Notes: generated from the letters alone by a model not told the origin. A DNA stretch of 64,000 nt from Photorhabdus namnaonensis (GCF_001684335.1 NZ_LOIC01000082.1:270717-334716), one strand, 5' to 3'; positions 9,543 to 20,132 are shown, counted from the first letter of the stretch. Program-made: numbers and translations.

Positions 9543-10777
9543 CTTTTTCTGTAAAAAAGGTGCGACAAGATTTTCCGGTATTAGCTCAACAGGTTAATGG
9601 ACATCCACTGGTTTATCTTGATAGTGCGGCCAGTGCTCAGAAGCCGGTTTCGGTTATTGAACGAGAAAGTGAATTTTGTTTGCACCAATATGCGGCAGTT
9701 CACCGGGGAATTCATACCCTGAGTTCTGCGGCTACTCGGATGGTTGAAAATGTGCGTCACCAGATGGCGCAATTTATTCATGCTCGAAGTGATGAAGAGA
9801 TTGTATTCGTCAAAGGTACAACGGAAGGGATTAACTTGATTGCTAACAGTTATGGCCGCAAATTTATCAATAGCGGCGATAATATTGTTATTACTGAAAT
9901 GGAGCATCACGCCAATATCGTTCCGTGGTATATGTTGGCAGAACAGATTGGATTTGAAATCAGAATATGGCCGTTGAATGAAAATGGCGAATTGGATCAC
10001 GCAATTTTGGCTTCTTTGATTGATTCACGTACTAAATTACTCTCTTTTACTCATCTTTCTAATGTGCTTGGCACCGTGAATCCTGTACGTCAAATCATCA
10101 AACAGGCAAGAAAACTGGCTAATGAGCAGGGAAGTCGGTTACCTATTCTGGTCGATGGCGCTCAAGCCATTATGCATAAGAAAGTTGATGTGCAGGATCT
10201 GGACTGCGATTTCTATGTTTTTTCCAGCCACAAATTATATGGTCCAACAGGCATTGGTGTGCTTTATGGGCGTAAATCCCTGCTGGATGCTATGCCGCCT
10301 TGGGAAGGCGGCGGCGCGATGATAAAACAGGTTAGCCTGCAAAGGGGGATAACCTATGCAGAACCACCGTGGCGATTTGAAGCGGGAACCCCAAATATTA
10401 CGGGAATTATTGGGCTTGGCGCTGCTGTCGATTATGTTACTTCACTTGGGCTGGATGAAATTCGGCAACATGAACAGGCACTGATGGATTATGCAATGGC
10501 ACGGCTGAAAGAGGTCAGAACCTTGAAATTGTATGGTCCTGAGCGACGTCAGGGGGTTATTGCTTTCAACCTTGGTCAGCACCATGCTTATGATGTGGGA
10601 AGTTTCCTTGATCAATATGGAATAGCGATCCGTACCGGACATCATTGTGCCCTTCCTTTGATGGAGCATTATCACGTTTCCAGTATGTGTAGGGCATCAT
10701 TGGCGATTTATACTACGCAAGAAGATATTGATGCGCTTGTTGTCGCATTGCGGCGAATAGAACAGTTACTGGGTTGA
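9539..10777 (+). CDS. sufS: Cysteine desulfurase SufS
   Basis: PLP enzyme that removes sulfur from L-cysteine to give alanine and an enzyme persulfide, then hands the sulfur to SufE. It is 412 aa (E. coli 406) and belongs to the class II NifS/CsdA group. The PLP lysine is K232 in [12 protein letters not shown] and the persulfide cysteine is C370 in [11 protein letters not shown]. Its start overlaps the sufD stop (ATGA). sufE follows after 12 bp. Confidence 0.96.
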   Translation: MTFSVKKVRQDFPVLAQQVNGHPLVYLDSAASAQKPVSVIERESEFCLHQYAAVHRGIHTLSSAATRMVENVRHQMAQFIHARSDEEIVFVKGTTEGINLIANSYGRKFINSGDNIVITEMEHHANIVPWYMLAEQIGFEIRIWPLNENGELDHAILASLIDSRTKLLSFTHLSNVLGTVNPVRQIIKQARKLANEQGSRLPILVDGAQAIMHKKVDVQDLDCDFYVFSSHKLYGPTGIGVLYGRKSLLDAMPPWEGGGAMIKQVSLQRGITYAEPPWRFEAGTPNITGIIGLGAAVDYVTSLGLDEIRQHEQALMDYAMARLKEVRTLKLYGPERRQGVIAFNLGQHHAYDVGSFLDQYGIAIRTGHHCALPLMEHYHVSSMCRASLAIYTTQEDIDALVVALRRIEQLLG

Positions 10778-10789
10778 AAGGAAAAAGTC

Positions 10790-11206
10790 ATGGCAAGTTT
10801 GCCCGACACAAATAAGTTGTTACGTAATTTTTCCCGTTGTCAGAATTGGGAAGAAAGATATCTCTATATGATTGAATTGGGGGGGAGGTTGCCTCCTCTT
10901 ACTGACGAGCAACGCCGACTTGAGAATTTAATCGCAGGTTGCCAGAGTCAGGTGTGGATACTGCTGAGAACGAATCACCAAAACAAAGTGGAATTTATTG
11001 GTGACAGTGATGCCGCTATTGTTAAAGGATTGGTTGCGATTGTCTTTATCCTGTTTCAGGATAAAACTCCCCAAGAGATTCTGGATTTGGATGTAACTGA
11101 ATATTTTGGAAAATTGTCTTTGGAGCAACATCTGACACCCTCACGCACGCAGGGGTTACATGCGATGATATGCGCCATCCGAAATAGAGCGAGTAAAATG
11201 GTTTAA
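10790..11206 (+). CDS. sufE: Sulfur acceptor protein SufE
   Basis: Takes persulfide sulfur from SufS and carries it to SufB, stimulating SufS. It is 138 aa (E. coli 138). The acceptor cysteine is C51 in [11 protein letters not shown], at exactly the E. coli position. Last gene of the suf operon; AAAGGAAAAAG precedes the ATG. It is followed by a 115-bp gap before ldtE, in which no clear terminator was seen. Confidence 0.95.
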   Translation: MASLPDTNKLLRNFSRCQNWEERYLYMIELGGRLPPLTDEQRRLENLIAGCQSQVWILLRTNHQNKVEFIGDSDAAIVKGLVAIVFILFQDKTPQEILDLDVTEYFGKLSLEQHLTPSRTQGLHAMICAIRNRASKMV

Positions 11207-11321
11207 ATACTAGTCTTACGAGTTTCTTTCACTACTGATAACATATACGGCCGATAAGGCTTCAACCTTTTACACTTAAATTTATTCGATAACCATTCAG
11301 AAGTCATTCCAGGAAGCAAGC

Positions 11322-12392
11322 ATGAAACGAGTTTTAACGTTTATTGGCATGTTATTGTTAAGTGGGCTAGCTAACACCGTCAGCGCCACAGAGTATACCT
11401 TGCCAGCAGCCAATAGCCGTTTAATTGGCGAAAATACGACATTGGTTGTACCCGATGATGGGCGTTCTTTGGAAGCCATTGCTGCCGAATATGAAATTGG
11501 TTTATTGGCAATGCTGGAAGCTAACCCAGGTACCGACCCTTATTTGCCTACTCCGGGTTCTGAACTGATTATTCCGTCACAAATGCTGTTGCCTGATACA
11601 CCGAGGCAGGGGATTGTGATTAACCTTGCAGAACTCAGACTTTACTACTTCCCTAAAGGGAAAAACAAAGTCATCGTTTATCCGATTGGTATTGGGCAAC
11701 TTGGTCGTAATACGCCAGTGATGACAACATCTGTCAGCCAGTTAATTAAAGATCCAACTTGGACGCCGACTAAGAATATCCGTAAACATTATGCTGAACA
11801 GGGGATTAGCTTACCTGCGGTTGTTCCTGCTGGTCCTGAAAACCCAATGGGCTTATTTGCGTTGCGTTTAGCAGCCGGGCGCGGAGAATACTTGATCCAC
11901 GGCACGAATGCTGATTTTGGTATCGGTATGCGGGTGAGTTCCGGTTGTATCCGTTTACGTCCTGATGATATTGAAACGTTGTTCAATACAGTGCCCCGTG
12001 GAACGCGAGTACAAATTATCAATGAAGCGGTTAAATATTCTGTAGAACCAAATGGTGAGCGTTATATTGAAGTACACCAGCCGTTGTCTAAGAAAGAGAA
12101 TGATGATCCACAGACATTATCTATTGTCCGATCAGTCGATTTGAACAAGTTCATTGATAATAGCAAAACGGATAAAAACATTGTTGAACAAGCGATAGTA
12201 CGCCGTTCTGGTCTGCCGGTGCTGGTAAGTCAAGGCATAGAACCTGAAACCCAACAGGAGTTGCAAGAAGAGAATATCGTACGGGTGGAAGATGAGGTTA
12301 AAGGTGCGGAACAAGCGGTGAATAAAGATGTATCTGAATCGTTTAAATTACCACCGTTATATCAACCTGGACCAATCTATCGGGAAAATTAA
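11322..12392 (+). CDS. ldtE: L,D-transpeptidase (LdtE/YnhG type)
   Basis: Periplasmic peptidoglycan enzyme of the YkuD family. LdtE forms 3-3 cross-links, while close paralogues attach Lpp to the wall. It is 356 aa with a signal peptide (residues 1-22, SGLANTVSA), a LysM-like segment (about 35-90) and a YkuD domain (about 98-235). H193 (LIHGTNADFG) and C209 (RVSSGCIRLRPDD) form the catalytic motif. The order suf-ldtE-lpp matches E. coli. Which cross-link it makes cannot be decided from sequence. It converges on lpp with a shared terminator. Confidence 0.9.
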   Translation: MKRVLTFIGMLLLSGLANTVSATEYTLPAANSRLIGENTTLVVPDDGRSLEAIAAEYEIGLLAMLEANPGTDPYLPTPGSELIIPSQMLLPDTPRQGIVINLAELRLYYFPKGKNKVIVYPIGIGQLGRNTPVMTTSVSQLIKDPTWTPTKNIRKHYAEQGISLPAVVPAGPENPMGLFALRLAAGRGEYLIHGTNADFGIGMRVSSGCIRLRPDDIETLFNTVPRGTRVQIINEAVKYSVEPNGERYIEVHQPLSKKENDDPQTLSIVRSVDLNKFIDNSKTDKNIVEQAIVRRSGLPVLVSQGIEPETQQELQEENIVRVEDEVKGAEQAVNKDVSESFKLPPLYQPGPIYREN

Positions 12393-12447
12393 TATTTCAT
12401 TGCGGACAGGGAAGTCTGCGAATATTTATCTAATAAAACCCGAAGAT

Positions 12448-12483
12448 AAAAAATGGCGCACAGATAGACTGTGCGCCATTTTT
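12448..12483. terminator. Bidirectional terminator between ldtE and lpp
   Basis: Perfect hairpin: AAAAATGGCGCACAG and its complement CTGTGCGCCATTTTT around a short loop, with A and T runs on both sides. It can therefore end transcription of both convergent genes. Confidence 0.85.
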
Positions 12484-12501
12484 GTACATAATTACAAAAA
12501 A

Positions 12502-12738
12502 TTATTTTTTGTAGGAACGAACTTGATTATCCAGACGCTGATTCGCACGAGCTGCATCGTCTTTAGCGGCTTGAATGTCAGTACGTACTGCGTTCACGTC
12601 ATTGCTCAGTTGATCAACTTTTGCATTCAGAGTCTGAATATCAGAAGTCAGTTGGTCAACCTTAGCAGTGCTTGAACAACCAGCCAACAGAGTAGAAGCT
12701 AGAACTACTGCACCCAGTACAATTTTAGTACGATTCAT
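12502..12738 (-). CDS. lpp: Major outer membrane (Braun) lipoprotein Lpp
   Basis: Trimeric coiled-coil lipoprotein that links the outer membrane to peptidoglycan. From ATG 12738 it is 78 aa, as in E. coli. The signal peptide ends in lipobox LLAGC (C21 lipidated), followed by heptads ([19 protein letters not shown]). The C-terminal Lys (RSYKK) is the attachment residue. The 11-residue upstream extension of the frame is untranslated leader carrying GAGGGTATT, the lpp ribosome binding site. Attachment is catalysed by LdtA/B/C-type enzymes. Confidence 0.97.
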   Translation of the reverse strand: MNRTKIVLGAVVLASTLLAGCSSTAKVDQLTSDIQTLNAKVDQLSNDVNAVRTDIQAAKDDAARANQRLDNQVRSYKK

Positions 12739-12782
12739 TATAATACCCTCTAGATTTAAGTTAATCTCCAAGTAGCCATGTA

Positions 12783-12815
12783 AGTATTACACAAAGTTTT
12801 TTAGAAAGAGAATAA
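12783..12815 (-). promoter_or_regulatory. lpp promoter
   Basis: Read on the minus strand, AAAAAACTTTGTGTAATACT is identical to the E. coli lpp promoter core, with -10 TAATACT. The conserved leader GGAGATTAAC...CTAGAGGGTATT follows. A very strong promoter is expected. Confidence 0.8.
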
Positions 12816-13179
12816 ATTTTTATCATGAAAACCAATTATTTCAATTTTTCTCTTTAACGAGTGGATAATTTTTATCTGAATGTAAAAAAACAAAACCGTT
12901 GAGTAACATTTTAATCAAAAAAAGCCTATTCCATGAGGGAATGATATTCTTCGAAATAATTTTAGTTAAAAATTCTTATAAATAAAAAATACAACATCCA
13001 GATCATCTTGCATCTATTGAACCATCAGGACATCTCTATTAATGCAGCCATTTTTTATACATAAATTTAGGGTTTCTCTTAAAACAAATTTGTTAACTGA
13101 ATCTTACTGTAGATGAACAACTTGACAATGTTCAGGTTGAATCCTAGGCTCAAATGCAAACTGGTAAGAGGAGTTTATT
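12816..13179. other. AT-rich gap upstream of lpp and the isomerase gene
   Basis: No gene recognised. It holds upstream elements of lpp and the leader of the 13180 gene; AAGAGGAG before that ATG is its ribosome binding site. Confidence 0.5.
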
Positions 13180-14031
13180 ATGTTAACTGATCAATCTAAC
13201 GAATATTTTGACATCAACATTGACAACGGAGTCGCTCATTTACAACTCAGTCGTCCCGAAAAGGCAAATAGTTTGGCGCTTGGGTTCTGGAAAAGGTTTC
13301 CTGAGGCAATAGAGCAACTTAGTCGTTCAGGTGAAGTTCGGGCAATGGTGATCTCTGCACAAGGAAACACATTTTGTGGTGGGCTTGATCTGCAAATTTT
13401 TGCTTCTAGCAAAGAGGCTAATACGGCTAATCCTAATGAGCGGGAATCGATGCAGTTCAGCTTATTACAAATGCAGGAGGCGATAAGTGTATTGGAGCGT
13501 GCACGATTCCCTGTTATTGCCGCAGTGCAAGGTGCCTGTCTTGGCGCGGGTTTTGACTTAATTGCCGCATGCGATTTTTGTTTTGCTGCTGAAAATGCGA
13601 AGTTTCGGATAGAAGAAACCAATATCGGTATGATGGCTGACTTAGGTATTCTTCAACGTTTGCAACATTTGATACCTGGGGGTATGGCCCGCTATCTTGC
13701 CCTTACTGGAGATACACTGAGTGCGGCTCAGGCTCATGATTTGGGGCTGGTGGTAAAAGTGTTCCCTTCTACAGAGACATTAATCGAAGGCGCTCTTGCG
13801 ACTGCCCGACGTATTGCTGATCGGCCTCCGGTTGCCATTAACGGGATTAAACGAGCTATGCTTTACAGCCGTGATCATGGTGTTTATGAATCGTTGCAAC
13901 AAATAGCACTTTTGCAAGCTTCGATTTTTAGTCGTCAAGATATTCTGTGCTCTATTCAGGCGAAAGCGGCCGGAACAAAAAGTGAGTTCCAGAATTTAAG
14001 TGAAGTCGGTAAAGCTTTCGATGAATCATGA
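13180..14031 (+). CDS. Crotonase-family protein, delta(3,5)-delta(2,4)-dienoyl-CoA isomerase type
   Basis: Enoyl-CoA hydratase/isomerase superfamily, 283 aa. The oxyanion-hole segments are NTFCGGLDL (about 63-71) and QGACLGAGFDLIAACD (117-132). The three residues needed by mammalian ECH1 dienoyl-CoA isomerase (rat D176, E196, D204) line up with identical spacing as D126, E146 and D154 (FDLI, IEETNIGMMADLG). Shifting conjugated double bonds of unsaturated acyl-CoAs is therefore the best prediction. A role in fatty acid breakdown or in an unusual lipid or polyketide pathway is open. It stands alone with its own ribosome binding site and no partner gene nearby. No close E. coli counterpart is expected here. 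Confidence 0.75.
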   Translation: MLTDQSNEYFDINIDNGVAHLQLSRPEKANSLALGFWKRFPEAIEQLSRSGEVRAMVISAQGNTFCGGLDLQIFASSKEANTANPNERESMQFSLLQMQEAISVLERARFPVIAAVQGACLGAGFDLIAACDFCFAAENAKFRIEETNIGMMADLGILQRLQHLIPGGMARYLALTGDTLSAAQAHDLGLVVKVFPSTETLIEGALATARRIADRPPVAINGIKRAMLYSRDHGVYESLQQIALLQASIFSRQDILCSIQAKAAGTKSEFQNLSEVGKAFDES

Positions 14032-14470
14032 TTAAGAAAAAGATATTGATGACATCCAAAGTGGATTCTCCGCAAATGATGTAGTGCTGGAAAATGTCAT
14101 CATTGTTGAGGTTTACGCCATTTTCTGACCATGAGAAAACAGAGAATGGCATTATTATCAATCAGCATATAAGTGGATGGAATAATTTGATCGATATAAT
14201 GAATATATGAAAGCATTTTATTTTCTGTTAATAAATGATTTATAGCTAGGTTGTAAATTTTCACAAAAACCAAGGTAAATATATTATAATAATATTCCTA
14301 TTTCATATAATTTTGATTTATTATTCATATTTTTATTTATCATTAATAATATCTTAGGTGTTGATAAAACATTATTATTGTTAGATTTTATTTGACATTC
14401 GTGATTAATGATTGGATTGTAGAAATAGTAGTTAATGAGGAATTTTTTAATAACTTTAGATTAGAGATTA
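14032..14470. other. AT-rich non-coding stretch
   Basis: No supported gene. Long runs of A/T and many stops in all frames. Confidence 0.5.
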
Positions 14471-14597
14471 TATACCCTATGGATTTCAAGTTGCATCGCG
14501 GCGGCAAGGGAGTGAATCCCCGGGAGCATAGAGAACTATGTGACTGGGGTGAGCGAGTGCAGCCAACAAAGAGGCAGCTTGAAAGATAACGGGTATA
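14471..14597. repeat. ERIC element 1
   Basis: 127-bp imperfect palindrome bounded by TATACCC and GGGTATA, with the ERIC core GTGAATCCCCGGGAGC and ACTGGGGTGAGCGAGTG. Two relatives occur at 27060 and 51380. Transcribed, it would fold into one long hairpin. Confidence 0.9.
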
Positions 14598-14600
14598 GTA

Positions 14601-15150
14601 TTAAAAGCGATATTTTTCAGGAGTGAGTTAACCTATTGTCATGTTCATCAACTGAGCTTTTTGCATGTTATTACATGAACGCCAATGAAACTGGCTGGTA
14701 ATCTGTACTTGCCGTTAGCCAGATGGCGCGGGAAGCAAGGTAGAGATAATATCAATAAGAAAAATATATTAAATGAAGGAAATAATAAAGGTAGAAGTAA
14801 ATAACAAAGATACATTATTATATTTTAAATTTATTAATATAATCATAGGATTTTTTCTGTGTAAATTATTTTTTGATTAAGTAGATAATCTTATTATTTT
14901 ATATGTGTTAATAATGCTCATTGTTTTTAAAATACATATGTATTATGGCTGATTATTAAATTTATTCTATTTTAAAGGGATAATTTAAAAACCAAAATTG
15001 AAAATGGCAGTTTTAAATATTTGGCTAATGGTAAATAAGAAGAATAAGGTTATTTTATTATTCATTGAAATAGATAGAATGGAAATAAATCTGTGATTAT
15101 GATGATTAGTAAAATAATTTGGTATTGCATCATATTAACGGAGAAAATTA
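14601..15150. other. Gene-poor stretch downstream of ERIC 1
   Basis: No convincing ORF. A less AT-rich patch at about 14640-14760 could be relic coding sequence, but no frame stays open. Confidence 0.4.
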
Positions 15151-15155
15151 GAGCT

Positions 15156-15186
15156 CTGAAACACCGCCAGGAGTACGGTGTTTCAG
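15156..15186 (-). terminator. pykF terminator
   Basis: Perfect 11-bp stem CTGAAACACCG/CGGTGTTTCAG with a 9-nt loop, just past the pykF stop. A T-rich stretch follows on the minus strand. Confidence 0.75.
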
Positions 15187-15206
15187 AAATAAAACGACTG
15201 ATTAAA

Positions 15207-16616
15207 TTAAAGTACGTGAACAGACGAGGTGTTAGTGGTACCGCTGGGAACCAAGGCGCCGGATACCATAACTACGATTTCACCTTTCTTCGCCAGGCCA
15301 CTTGCTAGTGCCGCTTCTTTACCAATGCGGTAGAAATCGTCGGTAGAGGCGATTTCTTTAACAATTTGGGTAGAAACTCCCTTAACAAGCAATAGTTGGC
15401 GGGCAGTCACTTCATTAGTGGTTAATGCCAAAATAGGGGCGCCAGGGAAGTACTTACGAATGGATTTGGCAGATTTACCGCCATAGGTTGCGACCACAAT
15501 CAAAGGAGCTTCCAGTTTTTCTGCTGTTTCGACGGCGCCACGGCACACTGCTTCGGTTACGCGCAGATTACGACAATTGACGGCTTCGATACGACTTGGC
15601 ATTACGCGGTCTGTACGTTCACAAATCGTTGCCATGATAGTTACCGCTTCTATTGGATATTTGCCTTTTGCACTTTCACCGGAAAGCATAACTGCATCAG
15701 TACCATCCAAAATAGCGTTAGCAACGTCACCTGCTTCAGCCCGGGTAGGGCGCGGGTTTTTAATCATGGAATCGAGCATTTGAGTTGCAGTGATAACAAC
15801 TTTACGAGCAATGTTACATTTTTGAATCATCATCTTCTGAGCGAAGATCACTTCTTCTACCGGGATTTCAACACCCAAGTCACCACGGGCAACCATGATC
15901 CCGTCAGAAGCTTCCAGAATTTCATCAAAATTGTTCAGACCCTCCTGATTTTCAATTTTAGAGATGATTTGAATATTTTCACCGCCGTGCCCTTTCAGAT
16001 GTTCACGGATTTCCAGAACATCGGAGCGTTTGCGGATAAAAGAAGCGGCGACGAAATCAACACCTTGTTGGCAACCAAAGATCAAATCTTGTTTATCTTT
16101 TTCAGCCAGAGCTGGCAGACTGATGGAAATACCCGGCAGGTTAACACCTTTATTTTCACCTAAGTCGCCATTGTTCAAAACTTGGCAAATGACTTCTGAT
16201 TTAGTGACTTCTTTGACTGTCATGCCGATTAATCCGTCATCAACTAGCACGGTATTACCGGGAGCCAGATCCGCAGGGAAACCACTGTAAGTGACAGCTA
16301 CACGGTCTTTATTACCGATAACGGAAGTGTCAGTGGTAAAAGTGAAGGTCTGACCGGCGGTTAGAGTGACATCATTACCGCCTTCCAGCTTCATGGTGCG
16401 AATTTCTGGTCCTTTAGTATCCAACAAAATAGCGGCTTGTTTACCTGTCTTAGCCATAACTGAACGGATATTTTGAATACGCTGACCGTGCTCTTCATAA
16501 TCTCCATGTGAGAAATTAAGGCGCATAACATTCATGCCGGCATTCAACAGTTCGGTCAGTTTTTCTTCGGATTCTGTTTTTGGCCCGATAGTACAAACAA
16601 TTTTGGTTTTTTTCAT
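15207..16616 (-). CDS. pykF: Pyruvate kinase I
   Basis: Glycolytic enzyme converting phosphoenolpyruvate and ADP to pyruvate and ATP. It is 469 aa (E. coli PykF 470). The start [16 protein letters not shown], the substrate motif [13 protein letters not shown], the catalytic lysine region [18 protein letters not shown] and the metal-binding [10 protein letters not shown] are all present. It is more similar to the fructose-1,6-bisphosphate-activated PykF than to PykA. Its position beside lpp and the tRNA-Val genes is as in E. coli. Confidence 0.96.
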   Translation of the reverse strand: MKKTKIVCTIGPKTESEEKLTELLNAGMNVMRLNFSHGDYEEHGQRIQNIRSVMAKTGKQAAILLDTKGPEIRTMKLEGGNDVTLTAGQTFTFTTDTSVIGNKDRVAVTYSGFPADLAPGNTVLVDDGLIGMTVKEVTKSEVICQVLNNGDLGENKGVNLPGISISLPALAEKDKQDLIFGCQQGVDFVAASFIRKRSDVLEIREHLKGHGGENIQIISKIENQEGLNNFDEILEASDGIMVARGDLGVEIPVEEVIFAQKMMIQKCNIARKVVITATQMLDSMIKNPRPTRAEAGDVANAILDGTDAVMLSGESAKGKYPIEAVTIMATICERTDRVMPSRIEAVNCRNLRVTEAVCRGAVETAEKLEAPLIVVATYGGKSAKSIRKYFPGAPILALTTNEVTARQLLLVKGVSTQIVKEIASTDDFYRIGKEAALASGLAKKGEIVVMVSGALVPSGTTNTSSVHVL

Positions 16617-17069
16617 GACAATCTATCTACAGGTTTTAATTGGATAAAATAGTGAAACCGCCAACTTTATGGTTTGCGCAGATACCATATGGTGCTGAAT
16701 GTTGCGCAACATCATTAAGGGCTGGTGGCGGGGAAGACATGCGGCGGTTAGGCACATGTAATTATGCGAGTTTATACATACGATTAGTCTGTAACTTTTC
16801 AGTGTTCGGCAAATTAATGTTAATAAGCTGAAACCATTCAACTATAAATTGCGCCGTATTATAGAGACTTATTTCTGTGAAATGAATCGAAAAATGATTA
16901 TGTGAATTAATTATAACGATAAACTGGAAAAATGACGCAGATCTTAGCAAAGAAGGGTTATAACTCATCGCGGAAACTGCTTGTAAACAGCTAACAGTGT
17001 ATTTTGACGCAGCAAGCAGACTGAGTATAACCAAGAGATAATAAAAGTAAGAAAAGAGATTTGTAGACT
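16617..17069. other. pykF upstream region
   Basis: About 450 bp with no supported gene. It contains the pykF leader and promoter and the 3' flank of the first tRNA-Val. No Cra site was assigned with confidence. Confidence 0.45.
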
Positions 17070-17146
17070 TGGTGCGTCCGAGTGGACTCGAACCACCGAC
17101 CCCCACCATGTCAAGGTGGTGCTCTAACCAACTGAGCTACGGACGC
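17070..17146 (-). tRNA. valV: tRNA-Val (GAC), copy 1
   Basis: 77-nt cloverleaf including an encoded CCA. The acceptor stem is GCGTCCG/CGGACGC, the D-arm AGCTCAGTTGGTTAGAGC, the anticodon loop TTGACAT gives GAC, and the T-arm is GGTTCGAGTCC. It reads GUC/GUU valine codons. Confidence 0.97.
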
Positions 17147-17205
17147 ACTAATAGGATTATGCTATCAACCAAACAATATTAACCAAGTAATATTAATCAA
17201 GTAAT

Positions 17206-17282
17206 TGGTGCGTCCGAGTGGACTCGAACCACCGACCCCCACCATGTCAAGGTGGTGCTCTAACCAACTGAGCTACGGACGC
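17206..17282 (-). tRNA. valW: tRNA-Val (GAC), copy 2
   Basis: 77 nt and identical to the other copy, separated by a 59-bp spacer with repeated AACCAAGTAATATTAA-type sequence. The tandem pair matches valV-valW of E. coli, probably one transcript. Confidence 0.97.
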
Positions 17283-17453
17283 AATCTAAATTGCATGGGT
17301 GACAACGGGGACGAATATTAGCGGCGAGTTAGCCTTCTGGCAAGGGGAATAATACAAATTATTGTTCAACTGTTCGTATTTGCATCTACATACAGTGAAT
17401 TTGCCGTTTATTCCACCAATTAAGTATTCGTCCCCGGCTTTATGAAAAAGAAA

Positions 17454-18827
17454 TCAGCGGGTTGAGCGTTGTAAAACTATTTCATCTGACTGTTTTTGTA
17501 CCCACAAAATACGGGTAAATATCATCACTGCTGATGCAGTCAGGCCAATAATAAAGCCAATCCAGAACCCTTGTGGCCCCATAGCGGGTACGAAATAGTC
17601 AGTTAATCCCAGAATGTAACCGCTTGGCAACCCCAAAATCCAGTAAGCGATGAAAGTGATATAAAAGATAGAACGCGTATCTTTATATCCACGTAAAACA
17701 CCAGCCCCTACAACCTGTACGGCATCAGATAATTGATAAAGCGCGGCAAATAACATCAGATGCGATGCCATGATGATAACTTCAGGATTGTCGTTATACA
17801 TCAAAGCGATCGGCTCTCGCAAAATAATAGAAAAAGTTGCGGTTAAACAAGCAAATACCAAACCAACCATAATTCCGGTATAGGCTGATATCCGGGCATT
17901 ATCGGTAGACTTTTGTCCTAAATTGTAGCTCACCCGGATAGTGGTTGCCGCGGCTAAAGATATTGGGAACATAAACATTAATGATCCGAAATTTTGTGCA
18001 ATTTGATGCCCTGCGACAGCGGTAATGCCTAAAGGAGAGATCAGCAATGCCACTATGGCAAATAGGGTAATTTCAAAAAACATCGCCATCGCAATAGGAA
18101 AACCGAGAGCTGAAATACGTTTCAGAATATGCCAATCTGGTGCGGCAAAACGATGTTTAGGACGGATATCCTTTTGTGATGACGAATGTTTCACATACCA
18201 ACGCATGAGTAGGAACATGGCCCAGTAAACGCTGGCGGTTGCAACGCCGCAACCAACACCACCTAAAGCGGGCGCGCCGAATTTACCGTAAATGAGTATG
18301 TAGTTAATCGGAATATTAATTAACAATCCTAAAAAACTAATCACCATGCCTGGTTTGGTTTTCGATAAACCTTCACATTGATTACGCAGCACATGATAAA
18401 ATAGAAAGCCTGGCGCACCCCACATGATTGCGTGGATAAATCCAACCGCTTTTTCGGCTAAAAGTGGATCTATATTATGTTGCCGGTCAATCAGGAACTT
18501 GCTGTTGTATAAAATAGCGATAATGATAATGGAGAGGAAAATCGCTAGCCAGAATCCTTGCTGAGTTTGGTTAGCAATGAGATTCCTGCGTCCAGAGCCA
18601 TTCATTTGCGCAATAATGGGGGTTAAAGCTAGTAGTAAGCCGTAACCAAATAAAATAACCGGCAGCCAGATAGAGGTGCCGACGGCAACCGCAGACATAT
18701 CGGTTGCACTGACGCTACCCGCCATAACTGTATCCACAACTCCCATTGCAGTTTGTGAAAATTGGGCAATAATGACGGGGATCCCTAGAGCGAGCAAACT
18801 ACGCGCTTCTTTTAAATACTTCTGCAC
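17454..18827 (-). CDS. mdtK: MATE-family multidrug efflux transporter MdtK
   Basis: Inner-membrane cation-coupled exporter of drugs and dyes. It is 457 aa, the same as E. coli MdtK (NorM group), with twelve predicted helices in two six-helix halves. Conserved MATE stretches are visible: [13 protein letters not shown] near the N-terminus, [25 protein letters not shown] mid-first half, and [24 protein letters not shown] opening the second half. It is read toward the tRNA genes; ribE is divergent on the other side. Confidence 0.95.
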   Translation of the reverse strand: MQKYLKEARSLLALGIPVIIAQFSQTAMGVVDTVMAGSVSATDMSAVAVGTSIWLPVILFGYGLLLALTPIIAQMNGSGRRNLIANQTQQGFWLAIFLSIIIIAILYNSKFLIDRQHNIDPLLAEKAVGFIHAIMWGAPGFLFYHVLRNQCEGLSKTKPGMVISFLGLLINIPINYILIYGKFGAPALGGVGCGVATASVYWAMFLLMRWYVKHSSSQKDIRPKHRFAAPDWHILKRISALGFPIAMAMFFEITLFAIVALLISPLGITAVAGHQIAQNFGSLMFMFPISLAAATTIRVSYNLGQKSTDNARISAYTGIMVGLVFACLTATFSIILREPIALMYNDNPEVIIMASHLMLFAALYQLSDAVQVVGAGVLRGYKDTRSIFYITFIAYWILGLPSGYILGLTDYFVPAMGPQGFWIGFIIGLTASAVMIFTRILWVQKQSDEIVLQRSTR

Positions 18828-19051
18828 GCATTACACCTTATTTTAAAAGTAGAAAAGATTAAGAAAAATGCCTGTATATAAGAAACGATTTTCGAAAAAT
18901 CAATCGTTTACTAACCGGCGTATTGTATCTATTTGGTGCTATATTACAACAATCATGCTGAGTTTATATTCAAATGTTTAGGTGGTATTTATCAATGACA
19001 ACTTGATATAAACTAATTAATAATTATACACAGTCATTAAGAGGTTCTTCT

Positions 19052-19708
19052 ATGTTTACGGGCATCGTTCAGGGAAAGGCACCCTTGGTTGCTATTGATG
19101 AAAAGAGCAATTTTCGGACTCATGTTGTTAAATTCCCGGCTGAATTATTGCCGGGTATTGAAACCGGGGCATCGGTTGCCAATAACGGTTGTTGTCTGAC
19201 GGTAACTAAAATAGAAGGCGATGAGATTAGTTTCGACTTAATCAAAGAGACTCTACGTCTGACTAATCTTGGTGATTTGCAGATAGGGGATTATGTGAAT
19301 TTGGAGCGGGCGGCTAAATTTGGGGATGAAATTGGTGGACATTTGATGTCCGGTCATATCATCACGGTTGCTGAGATAGTTAAAATTTTCACTTCAGAAA
19401 ATAACCATCAGATATGGTTCCGTATCCATGATAAGCAACTAATGAAATATATCTTACATAAAGGGTTTATCGGCATCGATGGAATTAGCCTGACAATTGG
19501 CGATGTGGTTAATAATCGTTTTTGCGTTCACCTTATTCCTGAAACATTGGAACGTACAACATTAGGTAAGAAACGTCTTGGTCAGAGAGTTAATATTGAG
19601 ATTGACTCACAGACTCAAGCGATTGTTGATACTGTGGAGCGCGTTCTTGCCCAGAGAGAGCGGGAACAGGTCCTCTCTCAGCAGTCAGAGACATTCATGG
19701 AGGAATGA
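19052..19708 (+). CDS. ribE: Riboflavin synthase alpha subunit
   Basis: Dismutates two 6,7-dimethyl-8-ribityllumazine molecules to riboflavin (gene also named ribC in E. coli). It is 218 aa and made of two lumazine-binding repeats, residues 1-97 ([12 protein letters not shown]) and about 98-190 (GHIITVAEI...IDGISLTIG). The N-terminal MFTGIV and the motif [12 protein letters not shown] are diagnostic. GAGG sits before the ATG. It is divergent from mdtK as in E. coli. Confidence 0.96.
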   Translation: MFTGIVQGKAPLVAIDEKSNFRTHVVKFPAELLPGIETGASVANNGCCLTVTKIEGDEISFDLIKETLRLTNLGDLQIGDYVNLERAAKFGDEIGGHLMSGHIITVAEIVKIFTSENNHQIWFRIHDKQLMKYILHKGFIGIDGISLTIGDVVNNRFCVHLIPETLERTTLGKKRLGQRVNIEIDSQTQAIVDTVERVLAQREREQVLSQQSETFMEE

Positions 19709-19770
19709 TCAATCAATGAGGAGCGACAGGATGACCCCGCTTGTCGCTTTCAAACAAAATTAACTGTGTT

Positions 19771-19805
19771 AAAAGGGAGCACTGAATCCACCGATGCTCC
19801 TTTTT
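19771..19805 (+). terminator. ribE terminator
   Basis: AAAAGGGAGCA and TGCTCCTTTTT form a stem around a 13-nt loop and end in a U run. It also separates ribE from the peptide gene that follows. Confidence 0.75.
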
Positions 19806-19932
19806 GTGATTTATGTAGCAGTGTTTTGTATATTGTGTTAACTAATATAATTAATATTGTTATTATTGTGTTAATGCCCTTTCTCATAAAGCGCAGACTA
19901 ATCCCCACGATGATATTTTTAGAGGCTACTTT

Positions 19933-20046
19933 ATGGAAAACCCGATTGAGTTAGATGAATGGCTTGAAGAACCTACACACGATGATGCTGTTGAAATGAT
20001 GAATGCGCAAGCTGTCGTACCTTTTGGTACTGCACTTTGGCCTTAA
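19933..20046 (+). CDS. Putative 37-aa precursor-like peptide
   Basis: A short frame with its own ribosome binding site (AGAGG, 7 nt before the ATG). The first 27 residues are strongly acidic (MENPIELDEWLEEPTHDDAV...) and end NAQA. The last ten, VVPFGTALWP, are hydrophobic and uncharged. An acidic leader followed by a small hydrophobic C-terminal core is the usual shape of a ribosomally made, modified peptide precursor. A peptidase-like gene follows 86 bp later in the same direction. I recognise no family. It could instead be a small secreted or regulatory peptide, or chance. No maturase of the YcaO, radical-SAM, lanthionine or ATP-grasp kind lies nearby. Confidence 0.55.
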   Translation: MENPIELDEWLEEPTHDDAVEMMNAQAVVPFGTALWP

Positions 20047-20082
20047 TGGTTTTTTATAATTAAGGCTCTTTATAATAATAGA

Positions 20083-20111
20083 TAAGTAAGGGGAGAGTTT
20101 CCCCTTACTTA
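20083..20111 (+). promoter_or_regulatory. Strong hairpin between the peptide gene and the M29-like gene
   Basis: Perfect 12-bp stem, TAAGTAAGGGGA and TCCCCTTACTTA, with a 5-nt loop. No U run follows on the plus strand, so it looks more like an mRNA stabiliser or partial terminator than a full stop. Such a hairpin would let the short peptide transcript outnumber the enzyme transcript. Confidence 0.6.
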
Positions 20112-20132
20112 AAAATAAACAGGATTGTCCTC

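Noticed and set aside
14392..14589. 65-codon ORF over the ERIC element
   Set aside because: Most of it is translated ERIC sequence, a repeat shared with two other non-coding sites.
16762..17109. 115-codon minus-strand ORF running through the first tRNA-Val
   Set aside because: It covers a tRNA gene and has no homology signal or ribosome binding site.
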